From: Pararge aegeria
Taxonomy: Eukaryota; Arthropoda; Insecta; Lepidoptera; Nymphalidae
Assembly (NCBI RefSeq): GCF_905163445.1
Contig: NC_053183.1
Location: forward strand, 20,832,001-20,896,000
Direction of reading: 5' to 3'
DNA length: 64,000 nucleotides
The position numbers and the translations under genes were made by a program. The number at the start of each line of letters is the position of its first letter. Positions within the stretch are counted from its first letter, which is position 1. Below the pieces are notes generated by a model. The model did no database searches, was not told the DNA's origin, and was given only the letters and a program-made list of their open reading frames with translations. This document shows, one piece after another, positions 34,019 through 45,535 of this stretch.

Positions 34019-34278
34019 AGAAGCAGGCGTTACTTTGTGGAAATCCATGATATATTATGAAAATTAAGCTTTATTTGCTATACTCCGAGAAAAGCAGGTA
34101 TGGTGTTATTTATGAATTATTCAATCCTTATACTCCACACCAAACAGATCTTCGGCAATGTACCCTCTACAAATCCTGTATATAAACATATCCTGAGGAA
34201 ATTATAAATTACACCATACAGCTTCTCCTGCTTTTCGCGGAATATAGCAAATTGAGCTTAATTTTCATAATATTTGTT
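34019..34278. mobile_element. Inverted-repeat element, family F, copy 2
   Basis: Starts gaagcaggcgttactttgtg and tatgaaaattaagctttatt, and ends gcaaattgagcttaattttc; the interior is inverted relative to copy 1 (caatccttatactccacacc, cttcggcaatgtaccctcta). It shares both arms with copy 1. Confidence 0.65.
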
Positions 34279-34447
34279 TAAAAGTACTAACACACTACTA
34301 ACATAATATCTCGTAACACATGTACTTAATTTGCTTAGTTTGAAACAAAAATTATTCGCCACAGAGAAGAGCAAACTTTACTTTTGTAAATTATGAGAAG
34401 TAGGCAAACAAGTTTGAAATTAAAATTTACGTACGTTAGCCAATACG

Positions 34448-34720
34448 TTAGATATAGTCACTCCAGAAGCTTAGCAGCCCGCCCAGGTCGCCGAGTTCAT
34501 GTAGTGACGCTGATGAGTGAAGGTGTGCTGCGCGTTGCTCTGCTACTCCTCTACATCGGAGCATTACGTTTGTCGGTGTTTCATCTGCCTCCATGCATGC
34601 CCTGCACAGAGGACTGTCGGTTATACCTAAAATGAAAAGGTATTTGTTTAATGGGCAATGCCATCTACTATTCTTAGTTTGATCCGGTTTAGTTGTAGTA
34701 GTTTGGCTGGCTGTTGGCAT
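34448..34720 (-). pseudogene. Fragment of LINE RNase H-distal zinc-finger region
   Basis: The minus strand reads HCPLNKYLFILGITDSPLCR then ACMEADETPTNVMLRCRGVA: the Cys-x2-Cys .. DET .. Cys module found after the RNase H domain in non-LTR elements of the R1/I type. The His usually seen after DETPT is Asn here. Only this tail remains; the flanks are not coding. Confidence 0.75.
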
Positions 34721-35084
34721 TTGCATTAGTCCAAAGCTTTTTATAAATATGGATATAGGCTTATAATGAGCCGGTAGTCTAGTATTTTACGACATAAGAT
34801 CTAAATCCGATACAAACGGTAGTAGGTAGTAGTACACAAGCGCAAGTGCTGTGCTCTTACTAAGTTTCCAAAGGGACGTAGGAACATTGGCAATTAACCC
34901 GCTTTCCTTCATACTGCGTTGTCCTTAATCCGGGAAATTGCTTCGCTTAAACTTTGTTATGGCAGCTCGTGTACAATATACAGCTATGTGGTACGTATCT
35001 GGTGAAAACCTCTTCAGGAGCAATAGAAAATACTATACGAGTATAATATTAAAAAGAAAATTGTTAAAACTACCTATATTCTCG

Positions 35085-35294
35085 TTGGAGGCTACGGCCG
35101 TGGCTAGTCACCACCCGCTCGACAAAGCAGTGCCATCAAGCGATTTGGCTTTCGGCATGATGCCTCATGCCTCCTAGAAACCGATTAGGGATATGGGATA
35201 CGATATATTATATACCATAACTCAGCCCGCTACTATCTTCGAGTTTAAAATCAACTACCACTGGGTGAAATTGCAGTCAAGAGCTAACTTGGAG
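35085..35294 (+). mobile_element. SINE family C, 3' two-thirds
   Basis: gctacggccgtggctagtca, caagcgatttggctttcggc, then ttgcagtcaagagctaactt; the tRNA-like head is absent. Confidence 0.65.
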
Positions 35295-36132
35295 TGAAGA
35301 AAGATTAATTTAAAAAATGCAGTAACCAATAAAATGTACAAAAAGCTAAATAAAAAATAATTCGGTAGATCCTAGGTAGGTGCAAGTAGGTACAAGTCAT
35401 CGCGCGATTAATAACACTAATTCTACTTTCAAAAAAAAACACAAGTCAAAATTGGTTCGTCCGTTCGGAAGCTACGACGCTACAAACAATGCCACACACA
35501 CACACGCACACACACGTCGTTGGTTTTTGCGTCGTGGGTTAACATAACAAATCTTCAGTGGGAAAAACACGAAATGCTGAGAAGGATAGACGGGCGCGCT
35601 GGTAGCGGCATACTCAGATGTTTTATTTTCCTAATTAGTATCTAATTATACTCGTATAAATAAATTAAGAATTTAACAAATGATAATTTTATCCTAAGAA
35701 CTTTAGGTTTAAACTTAACTCTTTTATAATTTAGTTAATATATTTTATAACGTAATTAAAGAACGATTCCTATTTGAATAAAAACCTATTAATTCATCGT
35801 TCCCACCATGCCACCAGGCCACAAAATCGTTTTTGAAATGTAGTAAGTTGACTCGTTTTGGTATATATAAGAAATAAAAATCGGCTGAGCAAACAGCCGA
35901 CTCGCCTGAGGTTATGCCATAAATAATCGGCATCGGAGCAACTACTGGAGTGCCGGATTCAAAGGATTAGTGAATAATTCCCAAGTTTCGAAGGAAAATA
36001 GTAAAAGGGAGTATGCGCGCCAATATTGAGGAATTATCTGGTTTAACAAGAAGTAAAACATTGTTTAATTGTTTTCACTGTGCATCCAGTTGCTACAGAA
36101 TATGTTCTTAAGATAATTTTCTGCTGCTGAAT

Positions 36133-36475
36133 TGAAGCCGTGCTTCCCTGTTGCGGGGCCCGATGCCGATCCCCGGCACGCAGTGGCGTGCACTTCATAC
36201 ATGCACAAATGCACTGCCTACCCTTAAATTTTTGTATAACTCATAAATGCGAAGGATTTTTCCATTTTATGCCATCTTTCTTCTTTATGCACGCCACTGC
36301 CGTCACGCCTATAATTTTTCACATTTTTAGTTCAAGCAATTAATATCAATTTAAGGATGAAGGCAAACATCGTGAGGAACACTCTGAGTCTGGTTTAAAA
36401 TTCACAAGGGCATGCGATGGCTTCCAACCCGCACTGGACTAACTCGGTGGACTGAGGCCTGAGTCTTTCCCTACA
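36133..36475 (+). mobile_element. SINE family A interrupted by a hAT MITE
   Basis: The head (ttgaagccgtgcttccctgt .. cgatccccggcacg) ends at 36180. The body resumes at 36308 (aaggatgaaggcaaacatcg, tgaggaacactctgagtctg, cggtggactgaggcctgagt). The 36181-36299 MITE and its duplicated 8 bases lie between, so the SINE is the older insertion. Confidence 0.7.
36181..36299. mobile_element. hAT-type MITE, copy 3, nested in a SINE
   Basis: Ends cagtggcgtgcac .. gcacgccactg, inverted relative to copy 2 in its interior. Flanks ccggcacg (36173-36180) and ccgtcacg (36300-36307) form an 8-base duplication with one mismatch. 119 bases. It interrupts the tRNA-headed SINE at 36133-36475. Confidence 0.85.
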
Positions 36476-38060
36476 TATGTTAATGTACACAAATATACAG
36501 ATTTGTCTGGCTGTGGTGGAAAAGCAAATTAAGCTTTTATATGATGCACTTCCGCAAGGTAACGCCTGCGTAAGTAGGTACACTCTAAGCGTTTTCTAAT
36601 AGCAAATGACTTATGTTGGCTCTCCACGTGCGTACATGCTCACGCATATTCGAACTTTAGATTCCAGCCAGCATTGTCTCTTGCTACACTTTGTCACTTT
36701 GTCTCTAGTAAAATTATGCATAACCAACAAATTCAAGCCAAGGTGTCAGATGATAACGTACCTAAATCAATAAATGCTAGCTTTATAGGCCATTTCGGAA
36801 ATTTATGGATTAAACCTAAGATTAAACATGTTTTTTTTCTACTTAAGGTAAGTAAGCTCAAATCTAAGACATCTTTATCATCATCCTTTGCATTTCCCAC
36901 TGCTGAGGACAACATTCCTTCATCATAGGTAAAAGGAATATGGAAGTTGTAGGCTTTTTAATATTTACCACATTTCAACTTAAAACACACTTTAACCTCC
37001 CGTTAGAGTTTTCTTCTAATTAGATTAGCGTCAAAACGGACGGATATTGGAAGGAGACGTGTCAGCCTCAAGAGATAGCGTCGGAAGCGCAATATTACAG
37101 AGCAAACAGCAGCCAAATAAAAACTGGCCAACCTTCGCTGGCCGCTCGGATACCTAAAGATAAATAATCTAAGCTTGCTTGTCTAGCCAGTGCGTGTGGA
37201 GCCTGCATAACGTAGAATGGTTGCAGTCAAAAAAAGGGATGATGTAGGAAGTAGTGCTGCCGGCGACGCGAGGATAACACCAATTTCCGCGAAAGCCGAG
37301 AAATCACGACGTAGCGACGTGGCGAGCGACCACACGCCGCGCGAACGATCGCCTTTACGACCTCCGAGCAACGATTTAAGTTGCTTGTTTGTCATTTTCC
37401 ACCTTTATGTACTTATACAATATATTTGGTAACGCAAGAATTTAATCTAGTTATAATACCTTCTAGGAAATAGTGTTGTCATCTAGTAGTCTTTAAATAT
37501 TTATTTATTTAACTCTTTATTTGTACACCACTACACAGTTAGGAAAATAATGGATGAATACAGAGAAACACAAAGACTGGAGTAGAATACAAAAGCGGCC
37601 TTAACGCTCAGAAGCGATGCAGGCAATCTTAGGATTAGGACAGCAAGAGCGAGAACAAATAGGTGGTGTAAAATTATAAACCTACATTCAAATAACTACA
37701 TACGGATACATAAACAAAAGATACACAAATAAAAAAAAGTGTGTGTTCTTATGTACACGCGTTAGCAGTTAGTTATTCTACGTTCGCAGAAATAGCGACA
37801 CTAGAGCAATAGAAAAAAGGTATTGTTTGAATTATTGAAAGTCAACTGTCAAACCTTTTTAGAAAAACTAAAATGTTGACTATAGCTTACTTCATGGTGT
37901 CGGTTTTTTGTGACGGTGTGCACGAGCATCGTAAAACGCCAAAAGAAGTATAACTTCAAATATATATATATATATATATACATGTATATATATATATATA
38001 TATACAATATACATGAAATTAATGAAAAAATTATTGCGCAAGATATTATGATTTAACTGC
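36476..38060. other. No assigned gene; exon-like GC-rich stretch at 37190-37390
   Basis: 37190-37390 is markedly GC-rich and open on both strands (70 codons minus, 71 codons plus) but matches no family I recognise. 37497-37680 looks like an inverted LINE 3' end (ttatttgtacaccactacac, gcggccttaacgctcag). Confidence 0.4.
37958..38018. repeat. Palindromic (TA)n microsatellite
   Basis: Two runs of alternating AT on either side of tacatgta, followed by caatatacatg; the whole can fold back on itself. Confidence 0.9.
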
Positions 38061-38640
38061 TTAAACAATATCAAGCGATTTTGCCTGTCGTATGATCGTA
38101 GGGAGAGCATTCCAAAATTTGATAGCTTTCACTGTGAAGGAAGGCTTACAAAAGTTTGTCTTGTGGAATGGCATGCTCAGTCTCAGCATTCGACATGATC
38201 TTAAGTCAAAGGGCGTTCCAACAAAGTTGAACTGTTCCTCCAAATAAGGAGGTGTTTTGGGATTAAATAACACACAGTACAGACTATAGTACTATCACTA
38301 TAGTACATGCAGATCCCGATGACGGCGAATAGGGAGCCACTAGAGCTTTTGAGGAAATTCAGATACTTGGTCATACTAGCGCAGGCCAAATATGAACTGA
38401 AAAGCAAGATTTTGAAGACGCTCAAGTTTATTCAGTTGGTCCTCAGTAAGATTCAGATAGCTTGCGTCCTCATAATCTAGAATAGAGAGAAGGACAGAAT
38501 GTGCCAACATAACTTTGGATACTTTTGGATCCTTAACATACCGTATAAATCGTAATTAACTTTCACGCCATTGAAATGTAAACGTAAGTGGATTATCCAA
38601 GTTGCCAACTTTAACCTGCTCTAAAACAAAGACCGCGTGC
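38061..38640 (-). pseudogene. Dead LINE ORF2 C-terminal domain
   Basis: The minus strand reads in one frame YLNLTEDQLNKLERLQNLAF, WLPIRRHRDLHVL, VLFNPKTPPYLEEQFNFVG, RSCRMLRLSMPFHKTNF, SFTVKAIKFWNALPTIIRQA. This is the region after reverse transcriptase in CR1/Jockey-like LINEs. Four in-frame stops interrupt it before a terminal TAA. It differs from the 22-kb LINE family. Confidence 0.8.
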
Positions 38641-41435
38641 CACCTGACCACCTACATTCATTTTCCATGTGACCATTTAGAGCAATTGTTAGTGATAAAC
38701 CAATAGTAGGTAACTACTTATATACGTACTTAGATTGAGAAGGTAGGGATTAAATAAGGATGTTGCTAATGATCAACTTGTTGATTATTTACGTTCTGAC
38801 TCGAATACCTATCATACCTATAACCATGTTTTAATGTGTAGTTTTTGATACCAGCCTATCACACTGACTGGTAATTTCACTGAAACCAAGAAATAAGATA
38901 GATGGAACAAAGGTAATTGGTAGAGAAAAGGCTATTTTAGACAGATTTAAGGGCAAACAAAAGATTTTTGTTTAATTTGTACCACAATTCGGTATTTTCG
39001 TGCACAACTTGAATATTGTAGATCCCTGGCAAATACGTAAGTATAAGGTTTAATTGCAGAACGGCTAGCAGGAGATAAACAAAAAAAGCGCGACAAGAGG
39101 GAATAGGAGTTATTATAGTTGGATATTGTTTCCATTTGTAAGCCAATGCTCGTAGAGTTGATAAAGCTGTAAGAGAACATACAAGTTTATCCTTTTTCCG
39201 GGGAGTAAAATATCCCTATGCTAGCCGTGCTGTACAATGATAGTGAGTACGAAAACGAGGCTTAAGTACGAAAACGAGTTAAAAATTTGTTTCGGTACAT
39301 TATTCTATGGAAAATTTTAGATCGGTACATATTGTTATCCTGTATCGCGTTGTTTAAAACCATTACGTGTTCTAACGACATAAGTACTTAAGTAAATAAT
39401 AAATTTCAAAATAAAAAAGTACCATCACAACAAAACAATTTCGTCCGTTCATACAAATTAGCTGGAAAATCCCGACATCGTCACATTATCGTTCATTTTG
39501 CATTACATGAAAAAATAGCATGATTGGAATACAATGACTGCAAATAAACATTGAATAAGTACGGTATACTTACTTACCTACAAGATAATTAGCTATGATT
39601 TCTATTCTAGGCTCCCCTATTAGTAAATATACCTTATATACTTAACAAAAAGTCATGGAGCACAATTCACTAGTTTTTTGTACGCTTTGAAAAAAAATAA
39701 TGGTGTCATTAATCTCAAACATATCGTGCTCTTATACAATAGCTGTGTGGTCCAAAAAAACAACATTAAAGTCAACTTAGGATTGTATTTTCGACGCAAA
39801 ACCAGCAAAGAACTCTTGTTTGAAAAATGGCCAGTGAGCGGAACAAAAATTAGGATAGAGTTAGGATTTATAGGAAAAAAATATCATTTAAATAAAAGCA
39901 TCATTGCAATTGCCCTCTTGTCTCCAGAAGTGATCCATACGTAATTAAAAACCTTACTTAAAATCGCCCTGATGGTGTTCCAAAAAAATATGTAACATAT
40001 AAGCACATTAGCCTCATTAGCCAAACAAATATAATATTGTCTACACAGATTCAGAACATATAGAAACCGCGTACAAGACTAATATTGAAGCATCAAAAAC
40101 CACACCACTTTTGTAGTGTTTCTAGAACAGGCGGTTAGTCACTTCATTCTATTTAGCAGTTGACAGTTATTATTTTACCTCTAATGTTCTAAAAATTTAC
40201 CAAAAAATGGGGAAAATGAGAAAAGTTTGTGAGCTAGCAAAAATCTGCGGGTGTGAAGTGAGACGTGCGGGGAACTTTTTACTGTTTTTGGACACAATGC
40301 ACTTCACGCAATTCTTTATTCCGTGATTCTGTGATGGTCTACGTACCACCATGGATACAGTAATTGAAGAAAATCTGAAAAGTTCTCGGTGCTATCCGTT
40401 GCATCATAAGTGGTAATTCGGTTTACAACAATCCTAAACTAAATTCAGTTCAGAAGTTCGCGCTACAAGTTACAGCTGAATTGTGGATGGCACTAATTTG
40501 ATGGAAACTCCCTAGACTCAAACCTTTGGGGTTTAGCTTGCATATTCTAGACTATTTTTAGTAGCGTCATTTTGTAGGCGTCCGTTTAACGTCAAAAGTC
40601 ATTTCGTTGCTCCCATCGCAGTTAATGTACTATTTTTTCTGTTCACCATTCATCATTGTTGCCGTACCTATTCATGGTGACCTGATTTCGTTACCAAATA
40701 TGCCACATTATTTCAATATATTTACACTACGTGAAATACAGGCAATATACCTATTTCTATAGAGCGTAATTTAATACGGCACACATAATCGAAATTACTT
40801 ATACTTACCTATTTTATTTTGATTGTTTACTTAGAATACAACGACTACTATTTTATTACGAAAGATTCGAACTTCGATACAGATAATAATTATTATTGTC
40901 GCCCTAAAAACACTCTGTCAGCTGTTATCCTGCGTTCAACGGCCTTCCTAGTGAATGGTAATTCACTAACAAAAATATTCTCGGAATTCGGATGTGGTAA
41001 AAATAATAGGTGCCATTATTATTATTCATTCATTTACCTAATGGACATAAATTCTCGATATGGGTACAGAAGGACCGAAAAAATTGTGCAGAGGTAAAAA
41101 AAAAAGCAGTAGTAAAAAAAATTACGTATTAAACAATACCAAGCAGACTTATGACTTATGTCCAGTAGCGAGTTTGTTTACTCTTGGTACTTTATAAAAG
41201 CGACGCAGTGCAAAAATTAACGTATCCGGTGCACTAGAGTGACATAAGTGGGTGATGAGTTCGGCCTTATTCGGTCAGTTGGAGTTGAGCTCCGAGGCGT
41301 ACAGAAATAGTGACATTACGAGCAGCATCCAGACCACTTGGCCCCGTAGTAGAGACACCATGCTGTGTGTATTGTTTGCTAAACCTATACAGCAAATTAA
41401 GAACCTACGAGTATGTTCAAAAATATATATACCTA
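38641..41435. other. Nothing recognised
   Basis: 2.8 kb of AT-rich DNA with no recognised repeat. Open frames at 39678-39944 and 40819-41097 (88 and 92 codons) have no motif. Confidence 0.45.
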
Positions 41436-41949
41436 CGTGCAACCTTAATATAACGTACCGCAATATAACGACTTCCTCGATTTAACAAATTCTTCGTAAT
41501 CCCCTTGAATTGTCCATAAGAGTCAATATAAAATATACCTTTACATTGCGAACATTCTTTGCGTACAACCTCTTTATAACGAATTTTCAACTATGAAAAA
41601 AAAGTATGCATACCTCTAATTACCGAATTTTGCCAACTCAAAACCAATTTCCACAGATAATATAACTCTTAATCTTATAATGTGATTCATGTCTCGACAT
41701 GTTTCGACACGCTTTTGTTTGTATAGTAATAATTGTTGTTTTGATGGAAAGTAATGTAAACACCTCTGCTCATCACTATTGTTAAAGATTTAAGTTAAAA
41801 TGGCTCAGAAACGTAAAAGTTCTTTTACCTCTTTATAACGAATTTTAGACGGATATAACCTCAACATAACAAACCTCAGTTCAACGAATTACTTGATATT
41901 ACGAATATTTTCTTGTTCCCCTCCGATTTGTCATATCGAGGTTGCACTG
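41436..41949 (+). mobile_element. Internally deleted pogo/Tigger-like DNA transposon
   Basis: 514 bases bounded by TA on both sides, with inverted ends (cgtgcaaccttaatataacg at left; the right end inverted reads cagtgcaacctcgatatgac). Both subterminal regions carry several 'ataacgaatt'-type boxes. At 41800 an ATG starts MAQKRKS.., which resembles the first residues of pogo/Tigger transposases (CENP-B DNA-binding domain start), and the frame then runs straight into the right subterminal region and a stop. So the transposase body is missing. Confidence 0.7.
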
Positions 41950-42282
41950 TATATGCAAATTAATGAAATTAGAAAAAAAAAACATTTTTAATAAAAAAAT
42001 AATCATAAGCAAGTAATAAATGACGACCTTCTAAAATATATTGCTTTTCCCGAAGCCAAAGCCGCAGTTAATGCGTGAGAACTTCCCCCGGCACTTCACC
42101 ATCAACTCCTTTATTGCGACAAACATAAATTGTTTACCAACTTCAATCATCGAAACGCAACCAGTGAAATACTTATTATTGTATAGTTCCGGTACCCATT
42201 CGTGGAATGTGTCAGTTTAACTTGAAGTATTGGTGCATCTCAAGTTACTTTAAAAGCAAAGTACCCCACAGTATTTGTTAAA

Positions 42283-42318
42283 AACCGTCACGAAAGCGGC
42301 CACGGGCAACAGCTAGTC
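42283..42318 (+). mobile_element. Helitron-like 3' terminus
   Basis: cgtcacgaaagcggccacgg, then gcaacagctagtc; only the end of the element remains. Confidence 0.5.
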
Positions 42319-42639
42319 TTTAAATGTCTTACAAAGGATGACGAGAATAAAAAGAAATGATCGGTTTAATAAAATATGGAAGCCCTACCGACAGAGGATG
42401 ATCGCAGCTATTAATAGAGGTAGGGCAACATCTTTCAACGAACCGTCAGCTCCAGTCATACAAATGATGTGTACGACAATTATCTTGTTTGCTCCTCAAC
42501 GAACTCTCAACGGATCTGTTTATTACGTACACGCACGAGTACCTGCCTACTGGAGCTTACTGTTTGTATACAGAGTTTTTTATTTTTATATCTAGCCATC
42601 TCCCCTGGTTATATTAAATACACACTCATTATCAGTTTC

Positions 42640-42738
42640 TATGCGGCATCGCACTGGAACACGCTTGGCGGCACGTCTTTGTCCATATTGTGGTAAGTAG
42701 CCATGGCCAAAGCTTCCTACCAAACAAGACTCGGAAAA
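42640..42738 (-). mobile_element. SINE family C fragment
   Basis: Inverted: tatgcggcatcgcactggaa, ttggcggcacgtctttgtcc, catggccaaagcttcctacc. Confidence 0.65.
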
Positions 42739-42833
42739 ATTATAGTGAGTTTACATACAAATCACTGCAGCAGTCATTTGTATGTAAACATAAATAAACC
42801 AAATTTCATGTGTTTTTGTTAAATTGACTTTGA

Positions 42834-43100
42834 CAGCTGATCGGCGCAGTGGACAGCGACCCTTCTTTCTGAGTCCAAGGCCGTGGGTTCGCTTCCCACA
42901 ACTGGACAATATTTGTGTGATGAACATGAATGTTTTTCAGAGTATGTGTGTTTATCTACATATTATAAGTATTTATATATTATTCATAAAAGATATTCAT
43001 CAGTTATCTTAATACATGGGTACTGGTATCTTAACACAAGCTACGCCTACTTTGGGACTAGATGGCGATGCGTCTATTGTAGTACTATATATATATATAT
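42834..43100 (+). mobile_element. SINE family B, full length, with (TA)n end
   Basis: Head tgacagctgatcggcgcagt, B box gtgggttcgcttcccacaac, body and gactagatggcgatgcgtct tail; ends in a TA microsatellite at 43087-43100. Confidence 0.85.
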
Positions 43101-43218
43101 GAGTTATTAAGAAGGCAAAAGTGGGTCTAAATGGTTCGTGTGTTATTACACACGATAGCTGCGTCGCCAGTTCCATATTCTTGGCTGGACCTTGGCTGAA
43201 ACACTATCGTATGTCTTC

Positions 43219-43480
43219 ATAGTGCTGATAGCCTTAGCGGCTCGCACCTTTAACTTTTGGAAGCTATGCGAGTTTTAAGCAATTAAATATTGTGACTTGT
43301 TTTACGGTAACTAAACGAAAACATCGCGACGAAAATGCCTGAGTGCGCTCTATCCTCAAAGACGTGTGAGGTCTACCATTCCACATTGGCCAGCGTGGTA
43401 TACTATGGCCTAAACCTTCCTTTTCTTGCAGGCGTCCCACGTCCTGCAGTAGGCCGAATGGGTTAATAATGACGATGAAT
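43219..43480 (+). mobile_element. SINE family A, head partly deleted
   Basis: The head (gtgctgatagccttagcggc) joins directly to gcacctttaacttttgg, losing the B box. Body and gggttaataatgacgatgaa tail are kept. Confidence 0.7.
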
Positions 43481-44347
43481 ACAAAATCAAAGTTACTAAA
43501 TATTCCGTTAGTAGGTACGTACATATTGTAATCGGAATATATTGCAATCCATCACGCATATAAAGTTGCGGTTATTTATGAGTGCTGCGAGAGGATAGAT
43601 GTAGGCTATTTAGGTTTACCTAATGACTGAAATGACCGGAACATTCCTATTATTTACGAACATGAACACACAGGTATTATTTGCACAAAATTACTGATTC
43701 CAATTTAAACTTAATATCAGTAGAGTGGTTTGTTTACGATGCAACTATCTTAGGGTCACCGCAGACAAGGGACAGGGCTTATGCCCTGACTCCTAACGTA
43801 CCACCTTTTTCTAGCACCCATCCGTAAATTATATTCTTACATTATAATATGCAGAGAATAAAGAAGAAGCACGAATCTTAGTTTTTACAAATTTGTGAAT
43901 TGGTCACACACAAAAGTCGATGAAAACAGTTAAAAATCTCTACCCAGCATCGATCAATTGTTACCGTCATCTTGTGTCTAGCGCCTAGGTACCATTTTGA
44001 ACGAACAGACACGGAGGCCGGAGGGAGCAGTAAACAATGATGCGTGAATATTATACACGGACTTTTGTCAGTCTGATTGCACGGCTGTCCGACGGATGTA
44101 CTTGACTTCGACGAGATGTAGGTCTGGTTCCGGACGGAGATATGACATACACTTGACAACTGCGTGAGTGACACAGAGAGACAGACATGACATGTCAGGC
44201 TGACAGCACATTCATTTTCACATTCGCGTTATCAATTTAATACGTAAGATTTTATTATGCGTAGTTAGTCTACAAAAAGACGTAAACTTCCTTCTCAGAA
44301 AGGCTTTTTAATCATTACATTATCATCATCATATCAAAAGTAAGGCC

Positions 44348-44398
44348 AAACAAATAAACAAACACACTTTTGCATTTTTTATATTAGTATTGATCACG
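44348..44398 (-). mobile_element. Helitron-like 5' terminus
   Basis: Inverted start: caaataaacaaacacacttt, tgcattttttatattagtat. Confidence 0.45.
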
Positions 44399-44570
44399 TT
44401 TCCTAATGTAGTTCTTCTGGAGGCTTTTCCACACAATATACAAATATGTGTTTGTTATAATATACACATTATAATTTTGACATTAAGTTGCCACCAGCTC
44501 ACCACTCAGCAAAAAAAATACGGCATCAGCTAGTTCCAAGTTGTAGATCTACGACCACGCAACAATAATT

Positions 44571-44720
44571 ATAAATTCAAATTAATTTATTTCAAGTAGA
44601 CCTAGTTTACGCACTTTTGAATCGTCAGGTCAATCTGTTTGTAGAGACTACCATCGGTTCGGAAGGCATATTCTTCCAAGAAGAAGCCGGTAAGAAACTG
44701 AACAGTGTTTCTCTTTCAAC
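44571..44720 (-). mobile_element. LINE 3' UTR fragment, same family, inverted
   Basis: Reverse complement of the 3' UTR of the 22-kb LINE: the aattcaaattaatttatt end, then the 'accggtggtag' counterpart and the 'gccggcttcttctt' counterpart in order. Older than the 31.4-kb copy, with many substitutions. Confidence 0.75.
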
Positions 44721-45166
44721 ATCATCTGTCGTACGAGGGGTGTGCTTCCAAGCAATCACGGAGAAACCAATTTGAGGCATTTTTTTTTATAACCTGCAGT
44801 AAACCCTTCCACGTGAGAGCCCTTCCAATGCATTGTTATCATCATGAGGTAAGGTCGCGGTCAATGCAGTCTAACCTTGGAAGAAGAAGAAAAATTATGT
44901 CTACGACACTTATTTGGAATCGCACAAAACACGCGACAAACATACCCTACCGAAGTAGTTCGAACTGGCACTGCGTAGTATCGTAAATCAAAGTTCTTAC
45001 ATCTGGTGAACTTGAGCACGCGAGAAGCTGTTTCAAATTACTGCAACTGAAATACTTACATGCGATGTTGTTGCGCAGTTATATAAAATATGTAACGTCG
45101 AAGGCGGGGGAAGGTTAACAACTGTAGAGGTGCCTATAACAAAACTATATCTAATAAAGCGGGCTC

Positions 45167-45535
45167 CAAAAACGCAGCGTTGGTCGGCCCACAACGAGGT
45201 GGCGAGACGACATCAAACGAGTCGTCTAAAACTTGCAAGCATTTTGTCAGCAATAGAGTTATACAAATGTCGAATTCCTTGCCTAAATATGAAATGACTG
45301 CAGTATCACTGAATCAGTTCAAGAATAGACTGGACAAACATCAAAAAAACAAAGAGCAAAAGAAATTATATATACGCACCGGCGACAGCTATTCAGTCTA
45401 TTATATATTAATAATAATAATAATCAGAGTCGCTGGGAGCCGCTGGAAACAAACGGCCATGGACCGTGGATTGTCTACAAGAGAACTATGTTCAGCAGTG
45501 GACGTCAATCAGATAAAGTGACGATAATGATAATG
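45167..45535 (+). pseudogene. RTE-type LINE fragment, split by a nested insertion
   Basis: 45167-45224 and 45433-45535 together form the same C-terminal/3' region as at 15.95-16.13 kb (aacgcagcgttggtcggcc .. gacgacatcaaacgagtcg | ctgggagccgctgg .. cagcagtggacgtcaatc .. gataatgataatga). The interval 45225-45426 does not belong to it. Confidence 0.85.
45225..45426 (+). mobile_element. 5'-truncated LINE nested in the RTE fragment
   Basis: A 202-base insert flanked by GAGTCG on both sides (45219-45224 and 45427-45432), a 6-base target duplication. It encodes a reverse-transcriptase C-terminal signature (FVSNRVIQMSNSLPKYE, then LNQFKNRLDKH) and ends in an (AAT)n-type tail, as expected for a truncated non-LTR insertion. 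Confidence 0.8.

Noticed and set aside
39678..39944. 88-codon plus-strand frame
   Set aside because: Lys/Ile/Asn-rich as expected from AT-rich noncoding DNA; no motif.
43878..44174. 98-codon minus-strand open frame
   Set aside because: True ATG but no motif, no splice signals and ordinary composition. Treated as chance.
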